This document shows, piece by piece, positions 33,949 through 43,188 of a DNA stretch of 64,000 nucleotides (the first letter of the stretch is position 1; every line of letters starts with the position of its first letter). The DNA is from Massilia forsythiae (lineage in GTDB: Bacteria; Pseudomonadota; Gammaproteobacteria; Burkholderiales; Burkholderiaceae_D): contig NZ_CP051685.1 in assembly GCF_012849555.1 (NCBI RefSeq), positions 4,898,001 to 4,962,000 on the forward strand. Direction: 5' to 3'. The translations under genes and the position numbers were made by a program. The notes below the pieces were generated by a model. The model was given only the letters and a program-made list of their open reading frames with translations. It had not been told where the DNA came from and ran no database searches.

Positions 33949-34506
33949 TCAAGCTTCCGGCGTCCAGCCCAGGCGCTGTTCGAACAGTGTACGGTACAGC
34001 GTGCGGATCTCCTGCGGCACCTTGCGCACGTACTCTTCCGCCTTGCGGCGCTGCTCGCCGCGCATGCCATCCAAAAACGCGACCGCCTCGTGCGCGCTGG
34101 GGGCGCGCTCGCTGACCTTGGCGAACTTGGCCGGCAGCGCGGTCCACACTACCCCGTCGATGCCGCGTTCGCGCATCCAGGCCGCCACCACGTCCCCCAC
34201 CGCGCCGTACGAGAATTCGTGCGGATCGGGGATGCTGCCGACGAACTGCGGGCATTCGATGCGGATCTTTTCGCGCTGGCGCAGCATCTCGCGCGCGGCG
34301 CCGATATCGTGGGTGTCCAGCATGGCCCAGTAGGTCGGCACCGGCGGCGCGCTCTCGTGCAGGACGATCGCCAATTCCTCGCTGTCGTCGCTGTCGCGCA
34401 CGAATTCGAGCGGCAGCAGCGGGCCGTCCGGATGCCATGGCGTGGCGAGCTTGAGCGGTTCGGGCGCCCAGATCAGGGAGCCCCAGGAGATACAGGCGAT
34501 GTTCAT
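33949..34506 (-). CDS. Conserved hypothetical protein, N-terminus resembling gamma-glutamylcyclotransferase-like folds
   Basis: A 185-residue soluble protein without a signal peptide. The N-terminus MNIACISWGSLIWAPEPLKL recalls the YGSL-type first strand of gamma-glutamylcyclotransferase-like proteins (here WGSL), but I cannot see a clear catalytic Glu, so enzyme activity is uncertain. It has conserved-looking stretches AIVLHESAPPVPTYWAMLD and GIDGVVWTALPAKF, and a helical Arg/Lys-rich C-terminus. The start at 34506 is preferred over an upstream in-frame extension to 34635 that is Arg/Ser-rich and not typical coding. It is convergent with prsT, and its stop is 17 bases away. Confidence 0.7.
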   Translation of the reverse strand: MNIACISWGSLIWAPEPLKLATPWHPDGPLLPLEFVRDSDDSEELAIVLHESAPPVPTYWAMLDTHDIGAAREMLRQREKIRIECPQFVGSIPDPHEFSYGAVGDVVAAWMRERGIDGVVWTALPAKFAKVSERAPSAHEAVAFLDGMRGEQRRKAEEYVRKVPQEIRTLYRTLFEQRLGWTPEA

Positions 34507-34775
34507 GACGTGCTTTCTGGATTGACGGCGGGAGGAAATGCGTTGCTGCGGCGACGTCGGCCGGGCGCGCCGCAAGCGCGGCGCCATGGATTGCGAGGCC
34601 GACGGTAGGATTCTACCTAACTGTACGTAACGCAATGTTTCCCTATCGTGCGCGCGATGCGGGTCATGCGCGCCGCACGATCGGCGAACCCTCTGCCGCC
34701 CGCACGGTCCAGTGAATGGGGCGCCGCTGCCGGCACGGTCGCGGCGCCGGCCCGCAACCCGACCCCGAGGTACCC

Positions 34776-36332
34776 ATGAACGATACCGAAGTCCTGATCG
34801 CCGGCGCCGGTCCCACCGGCCTGGTGCTGGCGCTGTGGCTGACGCGGCTCGGCGTGACGGTGCGCATCGTCGACAAGGCCGATGCCCCCGGCACCACCTC
34901 GCGCGCGCTGGCCGTCCACGCGCGCACGCTGGAACTGTACCGCCAGATGGATCTCGACCGCGACGTGGTCGCGGCCGGCATGCGCAACCCGGCGGTCAAC
35001 CTATGGGTCAAGGGCAGGCGCCGCGCGCGCCTGGACTTCCGCGATGCCGGCCGGCGCCTGACGCCATTCCCGTTCGTGCTGATCTATCCGCAGGACCGCC
35101 ACGAGGCGCTGCTGGTCGAGCGCCTGCAGCAGGCCGGCGTGACGGTCGAGCGGCGCACCGAGCTGACCGGCTTCGACAGCGACGACGGCAGCGACGGCGG
35201 CGGCGGCCGCATCCGCGCGCGCCTGCGCGGCCCGGACGGCGTCGAGCGCACCTGCAGCGCGGCCTGGCTGGCCGGCTGCGACGGCGCCCACTCGACGGTG
35301 CGCCATGCGCTCGGCGCCGGCTTCGCGGGCGGCACCTACGAACAGGTGTTCTACGTGGCCGACGTCGAGGCCGCGGGCACGGCGGCCGACGGCGAGATCC
35401 ACCTGTCGGTGGAGCATGCCGACTTCGTCATCCTGCTCGGCTATAGCGCTACCGGCCAGGGCCGCCTGATCGGCGCCCTGCGCGGCCGCGCGGCTGCCCC
35501 CGGCCCCGACGCCACGGCGCCGGACTTCGACGACGTGCGCCGCGCCGGCATCGCCAGCCTGGGACTGGACATCCGCCGCGTGAACTGGTTTTCCAGCTAC
35601 CGGGTGCACCACCGCGTCACCGACCGCTACCGCAGCGGGCGCGCCTTCTTGCTGGGCGACGCCGCCCACGTGCACAGCCCGGCCGGCGGCCAGGGCATGA
35701 ACACCGGCATCGGCGACGCCGTCAACCTGGCCTGGAAGCTGGCCGCGGTACTGCGCGGCCATGCCACCGAGGCGCTGCTCGACAGCTACGAGCAGGAACG
35801 CATCGCCTTCGCGCGCAAGCTGGTCGAGACCACCGACCGCGCCTTTTCCTTCATGACGGCGCAGGGCATGCTGGCCGAGTTCGTGCGTACCCGCATCGCG
35901 CCGCCGCTGGCGAGCGCCGCGTACGGCGTCAAGCCGTTGCGCGAAAAGATGTTCCGCATGCTGTCGCAGACCGCGCTGCACTACCGCGACAGCCCGCTCA
36001 GCGAAGGCATGGCGGGCGAGGTCAGGGCCGGCGAGCGCCTGCCCTGGATCGGCCACGACGGGCCCGACAACCATGCGCCGCTGGCGGCGATCGCCTGGCA
36101 GGCGCACGTGTACGGCGACCCCGCGCCCGACCTGCAGGCCTGGTGCCGCCAGGCCGGGCTGGCGCTGCACCGCTACGACTGGAGCCAGGCCTGCTACGAC
36201 GCCGGCCTGGCGCGCGACGCCACCTACCTGGTGCGGCCGGACGGCTACACCGCCCTGTGCGATCCTGCCGGCGCGCCGGCCAGGCTGGAGCGCTGGTTCG
36301 GCAGCCGCGCCATGACGCCGCGCGTCGGCTGA
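34776..36332 (+). CDS. FAD-dependent aromatic monooxygenase (PheA/TfdB-like)
   Basis: A 518-residue flavoprotein hydroxylase. The Rossmann motif is VLIAGAGPTGLVLALWLTRL. WLAGCDGAHSTVRHALGAGF is the DG motif, and AFLLGDAAHVHSPAGGQGMN the GD motif for FAD. The C-terminal thioredoxin-like domain (about residues 400-518) contains ARDATYLVRPDGYTAL. The start at 34776 follows CCGAGG. It is a distant paralogue of the monooxygenase at 10576-12144, but no TetR gene lies beside this one. The substrate is unknown. The upstream gap (34507-34775) contains a small GGTAG/CTACC inverted repeat near 34605 and no gene. Confidence 0.88.
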   Translation: MNDTEVLIAGAGPTGLVLALWLTRLGVTVRIVDKADAPGTTSRALAVHARTLELYRQMDLDRDVVAAGMRNPAVNLWVKGRRRARLDFRDAGRRLTPFPFVLIYPQDRHEALLVERLQQAGVTVERRTELTGFDSDDGSDGGGGRIRARLRGPDGVERTCSAAWLAGCDGAHSTVRHALGAGFAGGTYEQVFYVADVEAAGTAADGEIHLSVEHADFVILLGYSATGQGRLIGALRGRAAAPGPDATAPDFDDVRRAGIASLGLDIRRVNWFSSYRVHHRVTDRYRSGRAFLLGDAAHVHSPAGGQGMNTGIGDAVNLAWKLAAVLRGHATEALLDSYEQERIAFARKLVETTDRAFSFMTAQGMLAEFVRTRIAPPLASAAYGVKPLREKMFRMLSQTALHYRDSPLSEGMAGEVRAGERLPWIGHDGPDNHAPLAAIAWQAHVYGDPAPDLQAWCRQAGLALHRYDWSQACYDAGLARDATYLVRPDGYTALCDPAGAPARLERWFGSRAMTPRVG

Positions 36333-36457
36333 GCGGTTGCGCTGTTGCGCGGGCATGCCGTTTCGTCATCGCGGCGTCCGCGCAAGGGTGCGCTTCGTGT
36401 AGAGTGAACGGACGATTCCCGCACCGTGCGCGGCGCGGCCACCCACCGGAGACCACG

Positions 36458-36841
36458 ATGAACGAAGCAGCGCGCCGCGCCGTCATCCAGCGCTACCTGG
36501 ACGCCTACAACGCCTTCGATATCGAGCGCATGCTGGCGCAACTGGCGGACGACGTGCATTTCGAGGACGTTTCCGGCGGCCAGGTGACGGCGACGGCCGA
36601 CGGCATCGACGCCTTCCGCCGCCTGGCCGAACAGGGCTGCCGGCTGTTCTCCGAGCGCGAGCAGCGCATCACCGCGCTGGCCTTCGACGGCGACACGGCG
36701 CGCGTGGAGATCGCCTGGCGCGGGCGTTTCGCGGTGGACGTGCCGGGCGGACCGCGGGCGGGCACGCAGGCCGCGCTGCAGGGGCGGTCCGAATTCACCT
36801 TCGACGGGCTGCGCATCGCGCGGCTGGTCGACGCCAGCTGA
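36458..36841 (+). CDS. NTF2-like (SnoaL) family protein
   Basis: A 127-residue cone-shaped NTF2-like protein. The pattern is usual for the family: an N-terminal helix with IQRYLDAYNAFDIERMLAQL, then LADDVHFEDVSGG, and later beta strands (TARVEIAWRGRFAVDVP and GRSEFTFDGLRIARLVD). The start at 36458 follows GGAG with eight bases of spacing. It lies 125 bases after the monooxygenase on the same strand and may act on the same compound, which is inference. It is convergent with the flavin oxidoreductase gene, and its stop is eight bases away. Confidence 0.8.
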   Translation: MNEAARRAVIQRYLDAYNAFDIERMLAQLADDVHFEDVSGGQVTATADGIDAFRRLAEQGCRLFSEREQRITALAFDGDTARVEIAWRGRFAVDVPGGPRAGTQAALQGRSEFTFDGLRIARLVDAS

Positions 36842-36849
36842 CGGCACGC

Positions 36850-38496
36850 TCAGCCCAGCGCTTTATCGGCGGCCTGGATGCCCCACCAGGCCGCTTCCTC
36901 GAACACCGAAAAGCCGGACAGGTCGGCATGCGCGAACAGCAGCGGACCATCCGCCTCGCGCAGCGCGCGCAGGCCGGCGTTGGCGCGAAAGCCCGGCAGC
37001 GGCTCCGCCATCGCATGGCCGCGCAGCGTGATCTCGACCCGTTCGACACAGGGCGCGAAGGCCCAGCCGTAGGCGCTTTCCAGGTCGCGGCTCGCCAGCT
37101 CGACCAGCTCGCGTGGGCTGGCCGCCTGCAGCCAGCGGCGCGCGTCCTCCGGCGTGCGGTCGGACAGCGCCACGTAGGCGGTGAACACGGTCTTGTCCGG
37201 CGGCGTGACGCGGATGTCCTGGTGGGTCGAGACCACGTAGCCCAGGCCCGGCTCGCCGTAGACCACGTTGTCCCACGACAGCGGCGCCTGCGGCAGTTCG
37301 CGCGGGAAGTCCCGCATCAGGAAATTCGCCACCAGCCACGGCGCGTAGGCCGGCGTATGGCGGCGCGCGTCGAAGCCGAGCTGCGCGATGTCGTCCACCA
37401 CGCGCGCCGCCACGTACAGCGGCATCGCGCAGATGGCCTTGCGCGCCTTGACGAGATACGTGCGCGCAAGCGGGCGGCCGGGCGCGCCCTCGAGCGTGAA
37501 GCACAGCGCCTCGACGCCGGCGCCGGTGCGCTTGACCGAGACCACGGTGCCGGCGCGGCGTTCGATGCCGGAGCGCGCCGCCAACTGGCGCGCCAGTGGC
37601 GCCAGCCCGCCCGGCCAGGTCAGCCAGGCGCCGTCGGCGCTGTTGGCCGCCTTGCCCCAGCGGCTGCAATAGTAATGCAGGCCGGCCCAGGCCGAGACGC
37701 GGTCGTAGCGGGTGCCGTAGTCGTCGCGGCAGCAATAGTTCAGGTACCAGTGCAGGGACGGCGCGCGGTAGCCCTGGCGATCCAGCCACTGCTTCAGCGT
37801 GATGCGGTCCAGCGCCTGCCAGCGCGCGTCGTCGGAGGACAGCACGGTCGGGAACACGAAGGCGCGCCGGCCGTCCTCGCCGCGCGCGCTGCGCAGGCGC
37901 TCCACCTCGGCAAAGAAGCGCCGGTGTTCCCGCAACTCCCAGTCGGGCACGCCGGCGGTGGGCAGGAAGCCGTCTTGCCAGGCGCCGCGGTACAGCAGGC
38001 GTTCTTCCGGGCCGTGCAAAATGAAACGCTCGTCGTAGACCGGGCGCTCGCCATACGGGTCGCCCTGGATGATGCCGAGGTCGTGCAGCATCGCGCGCAC
38101 GTGGCGCGATTCGGGCGAGGGCAGCGGCAGGTAGTGGGCGCCGGTGGGGTACTCGAGCATCGTGTCGCCGCTGCCGAAATGGCCGCCGGCGGCGTTGCCG
38201 TCCGGCTGCGGGCCGTCGACCATCAGCATGCCGCGCAGGCCGGCGCGGCCCAATGCCCAGGCCGCGCTCAGGCCGGCCACGCCGGAACCGAGGATGGCGA
38301 CGTCGGTGGTGACGGTTTCCGCCGGCGGCGGCAGCACGGCGCCGGTGTTCGCCAGGTCGCGCAGGAAGTGGCCCTCGGCGCGGCCCGGGTACAGCACGCT
38401 CGGCGTGATCTCTTGCCAGGCGGCGAAGGCGGCGGCCCCGCCCAGGCCGGCCAGGCCGGCGCCGGCGGCGCTCTTGACGAAGCTGCGGCGGTCCAT
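36850..38496 (-). CDS. Tat-exported FAD-dependent (amine-oxidase-like) oxidoreductase of the polyamine locus
   Basis: A 548-residue flavoprotein with a twin-arginine signal (MDRRSFVKSAAGAG), so it probably acts in the periplasm. The dinucleotide motif is DVAILGSGVAGLSAAWALGR (about residues 65-84). Conserved-looking stretches GGHFGSGDTMLEYPTGAHYL and LNYCCRDDYGTRYDRVSAWA follow. The C-terminal GPLLFAHADLSGFSVFEEA is the second FAD contact typical of amine-oxidase-like proteins. The ATG shares one base with the stop of the aminopropyltransferase gene (TGATG), so the two are translationally coupled. Oxidation of a polyamine or derivative is an attractive but untested idea. Confidence 0.82.
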   Translation of the reverse strand: MDRRSFVKSAAGAGLAGLGGAAAFAAWQEITPSVLYPGRAEGHFLRDLANTGAVLPPPAETVTTDVAILGSGVAGLSAAWALGRAGLRGMLMVDGPQPDGNAAGGHFGSGDTMLEYPTGAHYLPLPSPESRHVRAMLHDLGIIQGDPYGERPVYDERFILHGPEERLLYRGAWQDGFLPTAGVPDWELREHRRFFAEVERLRSARGEDGRRAFVFPTVLSSDDARWQALDRITLKQWLDRQGYRAPSLHWYLNYCCRDDYGTRYDRVSAWAGLHYYCSRWGKAANSADGAWLTWPGGLAPLARQLAARSGIERRAGTVVSVKRTGAGVEALCFTLEGAPGRPLARTYLVKARKAICAMPLYVAARVVDDIAQLGFDARRHTPAYAPWLVANFLMRDFPRELPQAPLSWDNVVYGEPGLGYVVSTHQDIRVTPPDKTVFTAYVALSDRTPEDARRWLQAASPRELVELASRDLESAYGWAFAPCVERVEITLRGHAMAEPLPGFRANAGLRALREADGPLLFAHADLSGFSVFEEAAWWGIQAADKALG

Positions 38497-40007
38497 CAGC
38501 GGATCACCTGGCGCCAGTCGTGCTCGAACTCGCGCACCAGCGACTGCGTGTTCAGGCGATTCGGCGCCATCGGCAGGCGCGCCATGTCGGGCGGGAAGGC
38601 GAACATCTCGCGCGTGGTGTCTGCATTCAGGTAGCGCATCGGCAGCGCGTAGCGCTCGGGCGGCGCGTAGCCGGGGCGGTTGGCCGCCAGAATAAAACCC
38701 CATTCGCCGAACGAGGGCACGTAGGCGTGGTACGGGTAGGTGGCGAAGCCGACCTCGCGCAGCGTGGCGTCGATGGTCCAGTAGGCGCGCGGCGCGAAGA
38801 ACGGCGAGGTCGACTGCACCACGACCAGGCCGTTTTCGCTGACCCGTTTCTTCAGCAGGCCGTAGAACGGCACCGAGTACAGCTTGCCGAGGGCGAAGCT
38901 GGACGGGTCGGGGAAGTCGACGATGGCGGCGTCGAACATGCCGTCCGCATGCTGCAGCCATTGCGCGGCGTCGGCATTGATCACGGTGACGCGCGGATCG
39001 GACAGCGAGCCGCGGTTGAGCGCCTTGAGTTCCGCGCGTTGCGTAAAGGCGCGGGTCATGGCCGGATCGAGGTCGACCAGCGTCACGTGGCGGATGTTCG
39101 GGTAGCGCAGGATCTCGCGCAGCGCCAGGCCGTCGCCGCCGCCCAGCACCAGCACGCTGCGCGCCCACGGCAGCGCGCCCAGCACCGGATGCACCAGCGC
39201 CTCGTGGTAGCGGTACTCGTCGCGCGAGGAAAATTGCAGGTTGCCGTTGATGTACAGGCGCAGGTCGTCCTTCCAGCGCGTGACCACCAGGCGCTGGTAC
39301 GGGGTGCTGGTGGCGTACACGACCTCGTCGCCGAACAGGCCGTGTTCTCCCCAGTCGACCATGCGCTCGGACAGGCCGAAGCCGAGCGCCAGCAGGAACA
39401 GCACGGCGCAGGCGCGCAGCACCCGGCCGGCCAGGTCGGCCAGCTCGGCGCGGAAGGCGTACAGGGTCCAGCAGGCCACGCCGACGTTCAGCATGCCGAA
39501 CAGGAAGCCGGTGCGCACCAGCCCCAGGTGCGGCGCCAGCACCAGCGGGAACAGCAGGGACACCGCCAGCGCGCCGAGGTAGTCGAAGGTCAGCACCCGG
39601 CTCACCAGTTCGGTGAACGCGGTCTGGCGCGCGTTCAGGGCGCGCATCACCAGCGGCACCTCCATGCCGACCAGCAGGCCGACCAGGAACACCAGCACGT
39701 ACAGCAGCGTGCGGAACGGCGCCGTCATCCAGGAAAAGCTCATGAACAGCAGCGCCGCCGAGACGCCGCCGATCAGGCCGACCGCCAGCTCGATGTCGAT
39801 GAAGCGCGCCAGCACGTCCTCGTCGGCCACGTATTTCGAGACGTGGGCGCCGACGCCCATGGCGAACAGGTAGCAGCCGATGATGGTCGAAAATTGCAGG
39901 ATCGAGTCGCCCAGCAGGTAGCTCGACAAGGCGCCGGCGACCAGCTCGTAGGCCAGGCCGCAGGATGCCACGACGAATACCGACAGGATCAATATTCTTT
40001 TGGTCAT
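38496..40007 (-). CDS. Membrane-anchored polyamine aminopropyltransferase (spermidine synthase-like)
   Basis: A 503-residue protein. The N-terminal about 215 residues form six or seven TM helices (for example LILSVFVVASCGLAYELVAG). A spermidine-synthase domain follows (about 230-480). It contains SSRDEYRYHEALVHPVLGAL, the AdoMet-type motif SVLVLGGGDGLALREILRYP, the acidic VDLDPAM, and the catalytic Asp region DAAIVDFPDPSSFALGKLYS. Enzymes of this kind transfer an aminopropyl group from decarboxylated AdoMet to an amine. The AdoMet decarboxylase that makes this donor is in the divergent operon. It overlaps the flavoprotein gene by one base. Confidence 0.9.
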   Translation of the reverse strand: MTKRILILSVFVVASCGLAYELVAGALSSYLLGDSILQFSTIIGCYLFAMGVGAHVSKYVADEDVLARFIDIELAVGLIGGVSAALLFMSFSWMTAPFRTLLYVLVFLVGLLVGMEVPLVMRALNARQTAFTELVSRVLTFDYLGALAVSLLFPLVLAPHLGLVRTGFLFGMLNVGVACWTLYAFRAELADLAGRVLRACAVLFLLALGFGLSERMVDWGEHGLFGDEVVYATSTPYQRLVVTRWKDDLRLYINGNLQFSSRDEYRYHEALVHPVLGALPWARSVLVLGGGDGLALREILRYPNIRHVTLVDLDPAMTRAFTQRAELKALNRGSLSDPRVTVINADAAQWLQHADGMFDAAIVDFPDPSSFALGKLYSVPFYGLLKKRVSENGLVVVQSTSPFFAPRAYWTIDATLREVGFATYPYHAYVPSFGEWGFILAANRPGYAPPERYALPMRYLNADTTREMFAFPPDMARLPMAPNRLNTQSLVREFEHDWRQVIR

Positions 40008-40066
40008 CGGACAACTTTTACCTTAAGATGCGACATACCGTGTTTACCGTTTCCTTGGAGAATTGC

Positions 40067-40453
40067 GTGCCCGCCATCCTAAACTATCTGCTGCACCTGG
40101 TGACGGCCGGCGCGCTGGTTCTGGCGTTTTTTGTCGTGTACACGCGCGTGACGCCGTACGACGAGGTACAGCTGATCCGCCAGGGCAACCACGCCGCCGC
40201 GCTGTCGCTGGGCGGCAGCCTGATCGGCTTTTCGGCGACCATCGCCTCGGCCCTGATGCACACGGCGGATTATTATCAATTCGCCGGCTGGGCGCTCGGC
40301 GCGCTGATCGTGCAGTTGCTGGTGTGGGTGCTGGCCACGCGCCTGCTGCGCATGTCCAAGGACCAGATCGAGGCCGACAACAGCGCCTTCGGCGGCCTGC
40401 TGGGTGCGATCTCGCTGTCGATCGGCATCGTCAACGCCGGCTGCATTTCCTGA
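40067..40453 (+). CDS. DUF350 (YjfL-like) membrane protein
   Basis: A 128-residue integral membrane protein with about four TM helices, in the DUF350 pattern. Helix 1 is LLHLVTAGALVLAFFVVYTR. AALSLGGSLIGFSATIASAL forms the second conserved region. Then come WALGALIVQLLVWVLATRLL and a final FGGLLGAISLSIGIVNAGCI helix. I prefer the GTG at 40067 (GGAG six bases upstream) over the ATG at 40028, which lies in the short divergent promoter region. It is the first gene of the rightward operon. The biochemical role of DUF350 is unproven. Confidence 0.85.
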   Translation: MPAILNYLLHLVTAGALVLAFFVVYTRVTPYDEVQLIRQGNHAAALSLGGSLIGFSATIASALMHTADYYQFAGWALGALIVQLLVWVLATRLLRMSKDQIEADNSAFGGLLGAISLSIGIVNAGCIS

Positions 40454-40495
40454 GCGCCGCCGCACCATTCCATCATCCGATTCGAGGAGGACGCC

Positions 40496-41539
40496 ATGTC
40501 CCTGGGTTCATTCATCAAGAAGCAGTTCATCGACGTCATCCAGTGGAACGAGGACAGCGAGGGCGTGCTGGCCTGGCGCTTCCCGATGCAGGATTTCGAA
40601 ATCCAGAACGGGGCCATCCTCAACGTGCGCGAATCGCAGGTGGCGGTGTTCGTCAACGAGGGCGCCATCGCCGACGTGTTCGGCCCCGGCACCCACAAGC
40701 TCACCACGCGCACGCTGCCGGTGCTGACCAACCTGCGCAACTGGGACAAGCTGTTCGATTCGCCGTTCAAGTCGGACGTGGTGTTCTTCAGCACGCGCGT
40801 GCAGACCGGGCGCAAGTGGGGCACGCCGCAGCCGATCACCATCCGCGACCAGGACTTCGACATGATCCGCGTGCGCGCCTTCGGCATGTACTCTTATCGC
40901 ATCATGGACCCGCGCCGCTTCTATACCGAGATCAGCGGCACCCGCGCCGAGTACACGCGCGACCAGGTCGAGGACCAGTTGCGCGGCATCCTGCTGGCGA
41001 CCATGGCGACCTCGCTCGGCGTGTCGAAGGTGGCTTTCCTCGACATGGCGGCCAACCAGGCGCTGATGGCGCAGCAGGTGCGCAAGGACCTGGAGGCGGC
41101 GTTCGCGCGCTACGGCATCGGCCTGGACGAATTCAACGTGGCCAGCGTCAGCCTGCCGGAAGAACTGCAGGCGGCGCTGGACGAGCGCATCTCCGCCGGC
41201 ATGAAGGGTTCGCTGGCGGCCGACAAGATCAGCGGCTTCACCCGCTTCCAGGTGGCCAGCAGCATTCCGCTGGCGGCGCAGAACGAAGGGGGCGCGGCCG
41301 GCCTGGGCGCCAGCCTGGGCGCGGGACTGGCGGTCGGCCAGGCGATGGCGCAGGGGATGAGCGGGGCGTTCGCGCCGGGCGTCGGCACGCCGGGCGCTGC
41401 AACGGTTCCTGCGGCGCCGGCCGCCGAGCCGGTCGAGGAGCGCCTGGCCAAGCTGAAGGCGCTGCTGGACCGCGGCCTGATCTCGGCCGCCGACTACGAC
41501 GGCGCCAAGGCCGAGCTGCTGAAAAAGCTGATCGGCTGA
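40496..41539 (+). CDS. SPFH/Band-7 protein with C-terminal SHOCT-like domain (YdjI/virion-core-like)
   Basis: A 347-residue SPFH-domain protein of the group often labelled virion core protein. The N-terminus is FIKKQFIDVIQWNEDSEGVL, and SQVAVFVNEGAIADVFGPGT is the start of the SPFH fold. A helical part around RAEYTRDQVEDQLRGILLAT and a Gly/Ala-rich linker (about residues 262-305) follow. The last about 35 residues form a SHOCT-like motif (EERLAKLKALLDRGLISAAD). Start and ribosome site are strong (CGAGGAGG). No TM segment is seen, so it may form a membrane-attached ring or scaffold, an inference from other SPFH proteins. Confidence 0.88.
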   Translation: MSLGSFIKKQFIDVIQWNEDSEGVLAWRFPMQDFEIQNGAILNVRESQVAVFVNEGAIADVFGPGTHKLTTRTLPVLTNLRNWDKLFDSPFKSDVVFFSTRVQTGRKWGTPQPITIRDQDFDMIRVRAFGMYSYRIMDPRRFYTEISGTRAEYTRDQVEDQLRGILLATMATSLGVSKVAFLDMAANQALMAQQVRKDLEAAFARYGIGLDEFNVASVSLPEELQAALDERISAGMKGSLAADKISGFTRFQVASSIPLAAQNEGGAAGLGASLGAGLAVGQAMAQGMSGAFAPGVGTPGAATVPAAPAAEPVEERLAKLKALLDRGLISAADYDGAKAELLKKLIG

Positions 41540-41546
41540 GCCGCGC

Positions 41547-43004
41547 ATGCAGATCGTCTCCTGTCCATCCTGCGGTGCGCCGGTCGAGTTCAAGTCGCAT
41601 GCCTCGGTGCAGGCGGTGTGCGAATTCTGCCGCGCCACGGTGGTCAAGGAGGCGGGCGCGGTGCGCGACCTCGGGCGCATGGCGGATGTGCTCGAGGATT
41701 ATTCGCCGATCCAGCTCGGCAGCGCCGGCACTTTCGGGCAGCGCGCCTTCACCGTGGTCGGACGCATCCAGCTGCGCTACGACGCCGGCATATGGAACGA
41801 ATGGTTCTTGCTGTTCGACGACGGCGGCGACGGCTGGCTGGGCGATTCGGCCGGCCGCTACGTGGTGACCGTCGAGCGCGAACCCGGCGCCGCCTGGCCG
41901 GCCTTCGACGCCATCGCAGTCGGACGCGAGACCGACATCGGCCTGGGACGCGCCTTCATCGCTGCCGAAAAACGCACGGCGCGCTGCATCTGCGGCCAGG
42001 GCGAACTGCCTTTCCGGGTCGGCGCCGGCTGGGAAGCGCGGGTGGCGGACTTCCGCCGCGGCGGCGACTTCGTCACCCTCGATTATTCGGACGGCGAGAC
42101 CCCGCAGCTGTACGCCGGCGCGGCCGTCACGCTGGACGGCCTGCAATGCCAGCTGCTGCGCGACGACGAGGCGATCAGGGCCAGCGCCGGGCGCTACCGC
42201 GGCCGCGTCGATGCGCTGTCCTGCCCGCAGTGCGGTACGGCGATCGCCTGGGTGCCGGGTGTGACCGCCAACCTGGTCTGCCAACATTGCCGCAGCCTGC
42301 TGGACGCGTCCACGCCGGCGGTCGCGGTGCTGGCCATCGGCGAGCAGGCGCAGCAGCAGCGCTTCACCATTCCGCTCGGCAGCAAGGGCACGGTCGGCGG
42401 ACGCGAGGTGCGCGTGCTGGGCGCCATGCGCCGCAGCGACGACGAGGGCGAAACCTGGACCGAATACCTGCTGCACAACCCGCGCGCCGGCTTTTCCTGG
42501 CTGGTGGAGACCGGGGACGGATGGTGGCGCGCCGACGTGATGGATACCTGGCCGGGCACTGCCGGCGCCGTGGCGGTGCGGCTGGACGGCGCTGCCTTCA
42601 CGCTGATGTACCAGTACCGGGCGCGCGTCGAGCTGGCGCTGGGCGCGTTCCACTGGCGCGTCAGGGCCGGCGACACCGTGCAGGTCTCGGAATACCGGCA
42701 TGGGCAGGCCAGCCTGTCGTCCGAGCTGAATGCCGAGGAGTACACCTGGTCGCGCTCCAGCCGTGTCGCCGCCGACCAGGTACGCGCCTGGTTCGGCCTG
42801 GGCGCAGCGCCGGCGCGCCGGGATGCATCCCGCGCCGCCATGCGCGAACAGGCGTCGCCGCTCGGCCAGTCGCGCGGCTTCCTGCTGTGGCTGTTCGGAC
42901 TGAACGCGATTCCGCTGCTGCTGCATTTCCGCGCCGCCGCGCCCTGGGTGTTGGTGGGCATGCTGGCGCTGGCGCTGCCGCCTTTCCTGTTCCGGCATGA
43001 ATAA
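41547..43004 (+). CDS. DUF4178 double zinc-ribbon membrane protein
   Basis: A 485-residue protein. The N-terminal zinc ribbon is CPSCG-CEFC (residues about 6-28). A first DUF4178-type beta domain (FTVVGRIQLRYDAGIWNEWF) follows, then a second zinc ribbon CPQCG-CQHC at about residues 228-250. A second DUF4178 domain comes next (VRVLGAMRRSDDEGETWTEY). Two hydrophobic helices end the protein (LLWLFGLNAIPLLLHF and WVLVGMLALALPPFLF). So two ribbon-plus-DUF4178 modules are fused in tandem to a membrane anchor. It starts seven bases after the SPFH gene and overlaps the next gene by eight bases. The function is unknown. Confidence 0.88.
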   Translation: MQIVSCPSCGAPVEFKSHASVQAVCEFCRATVVKEAGAVRDLGRMADVLEDYSPIQLGSAGTFGQRAFTVVGRIQLRYDAGIWNEWFLLFDDGGDGWLGDSAGRYVVTVEREPGAAWPAFDAIAVGRETDIGLGRAFIAAEKRTARCICGQGELPFRVGAGWEARVADFRRGGDFVTLDYSDGETPQLYAGAAVTLDGLQCQLLRDDEAIRASAGRYRGRVDALSCPQCGTAIAWVPGVTANLVCQHCRSLLDASTPAVAVLAIGEQAQQQRFTIPLGSKGTVGGREVRVLGAMRRSDDEGETWTEYLLHNPRAGFSWLVETGDGWWRADVMDTWPGTAGAVAVRLDGAAFTLMYQYRARVELALGAFHWRVRAGDTVQVSEYRHGQASLSSELNAEEYTWSRSSRVAADQVRAWFGLGAAPARRDASRAAMREQASPLGQSRGFLLWLFGLNAIPLLLHFRAAAPWVLVGMLALALPPFLFRHE

Positions 43005-43188
43005 CAACAAGTATTTCCTGTACGCGCTGTTCGTGGTGCTGGTGACCACCTTCGGCAGCTGGCTCAGCCTGCTCGGCGGCGCCGGCAGTGCGGGCGGGGC
43101 GGGCGGCGGCAGCAGCTGGAGCTCGGGCTCGCGCGGCGGCTACGGCGGAGGCGGCGGCTACAGCGGCGGCGGGAGCGGGCACAAGTGA
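42997..43188 (+). CDS. Small membrane protein with glycine/serine-rich tail
   Basis: A 63-residue peptide. A single TM helix lies at residues about 6-26 (FLYALFVVLVTTFGSWLSLL), followed by a tail of Gly, Ser and Tyr (GGGSSWSSGSRGGYGGGGGY) ending GHK. The ATG overlaps the DUF4178 gene by eight bases, and its stop overlaps the AdoMet decarboxylase GTG start (GTGA). Position in a chain of overlaps makes it a real gene even though it is short and of low complexity. I know no function; it might be an accessory subunit or a substrate. Confidence 0.75.
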   Translation: MNNNKYFLYALFVVLVTTFGSWLSLLGGAGSAGGAGGGSSWSSGSRGGYGGGGGYSGGGSGHK

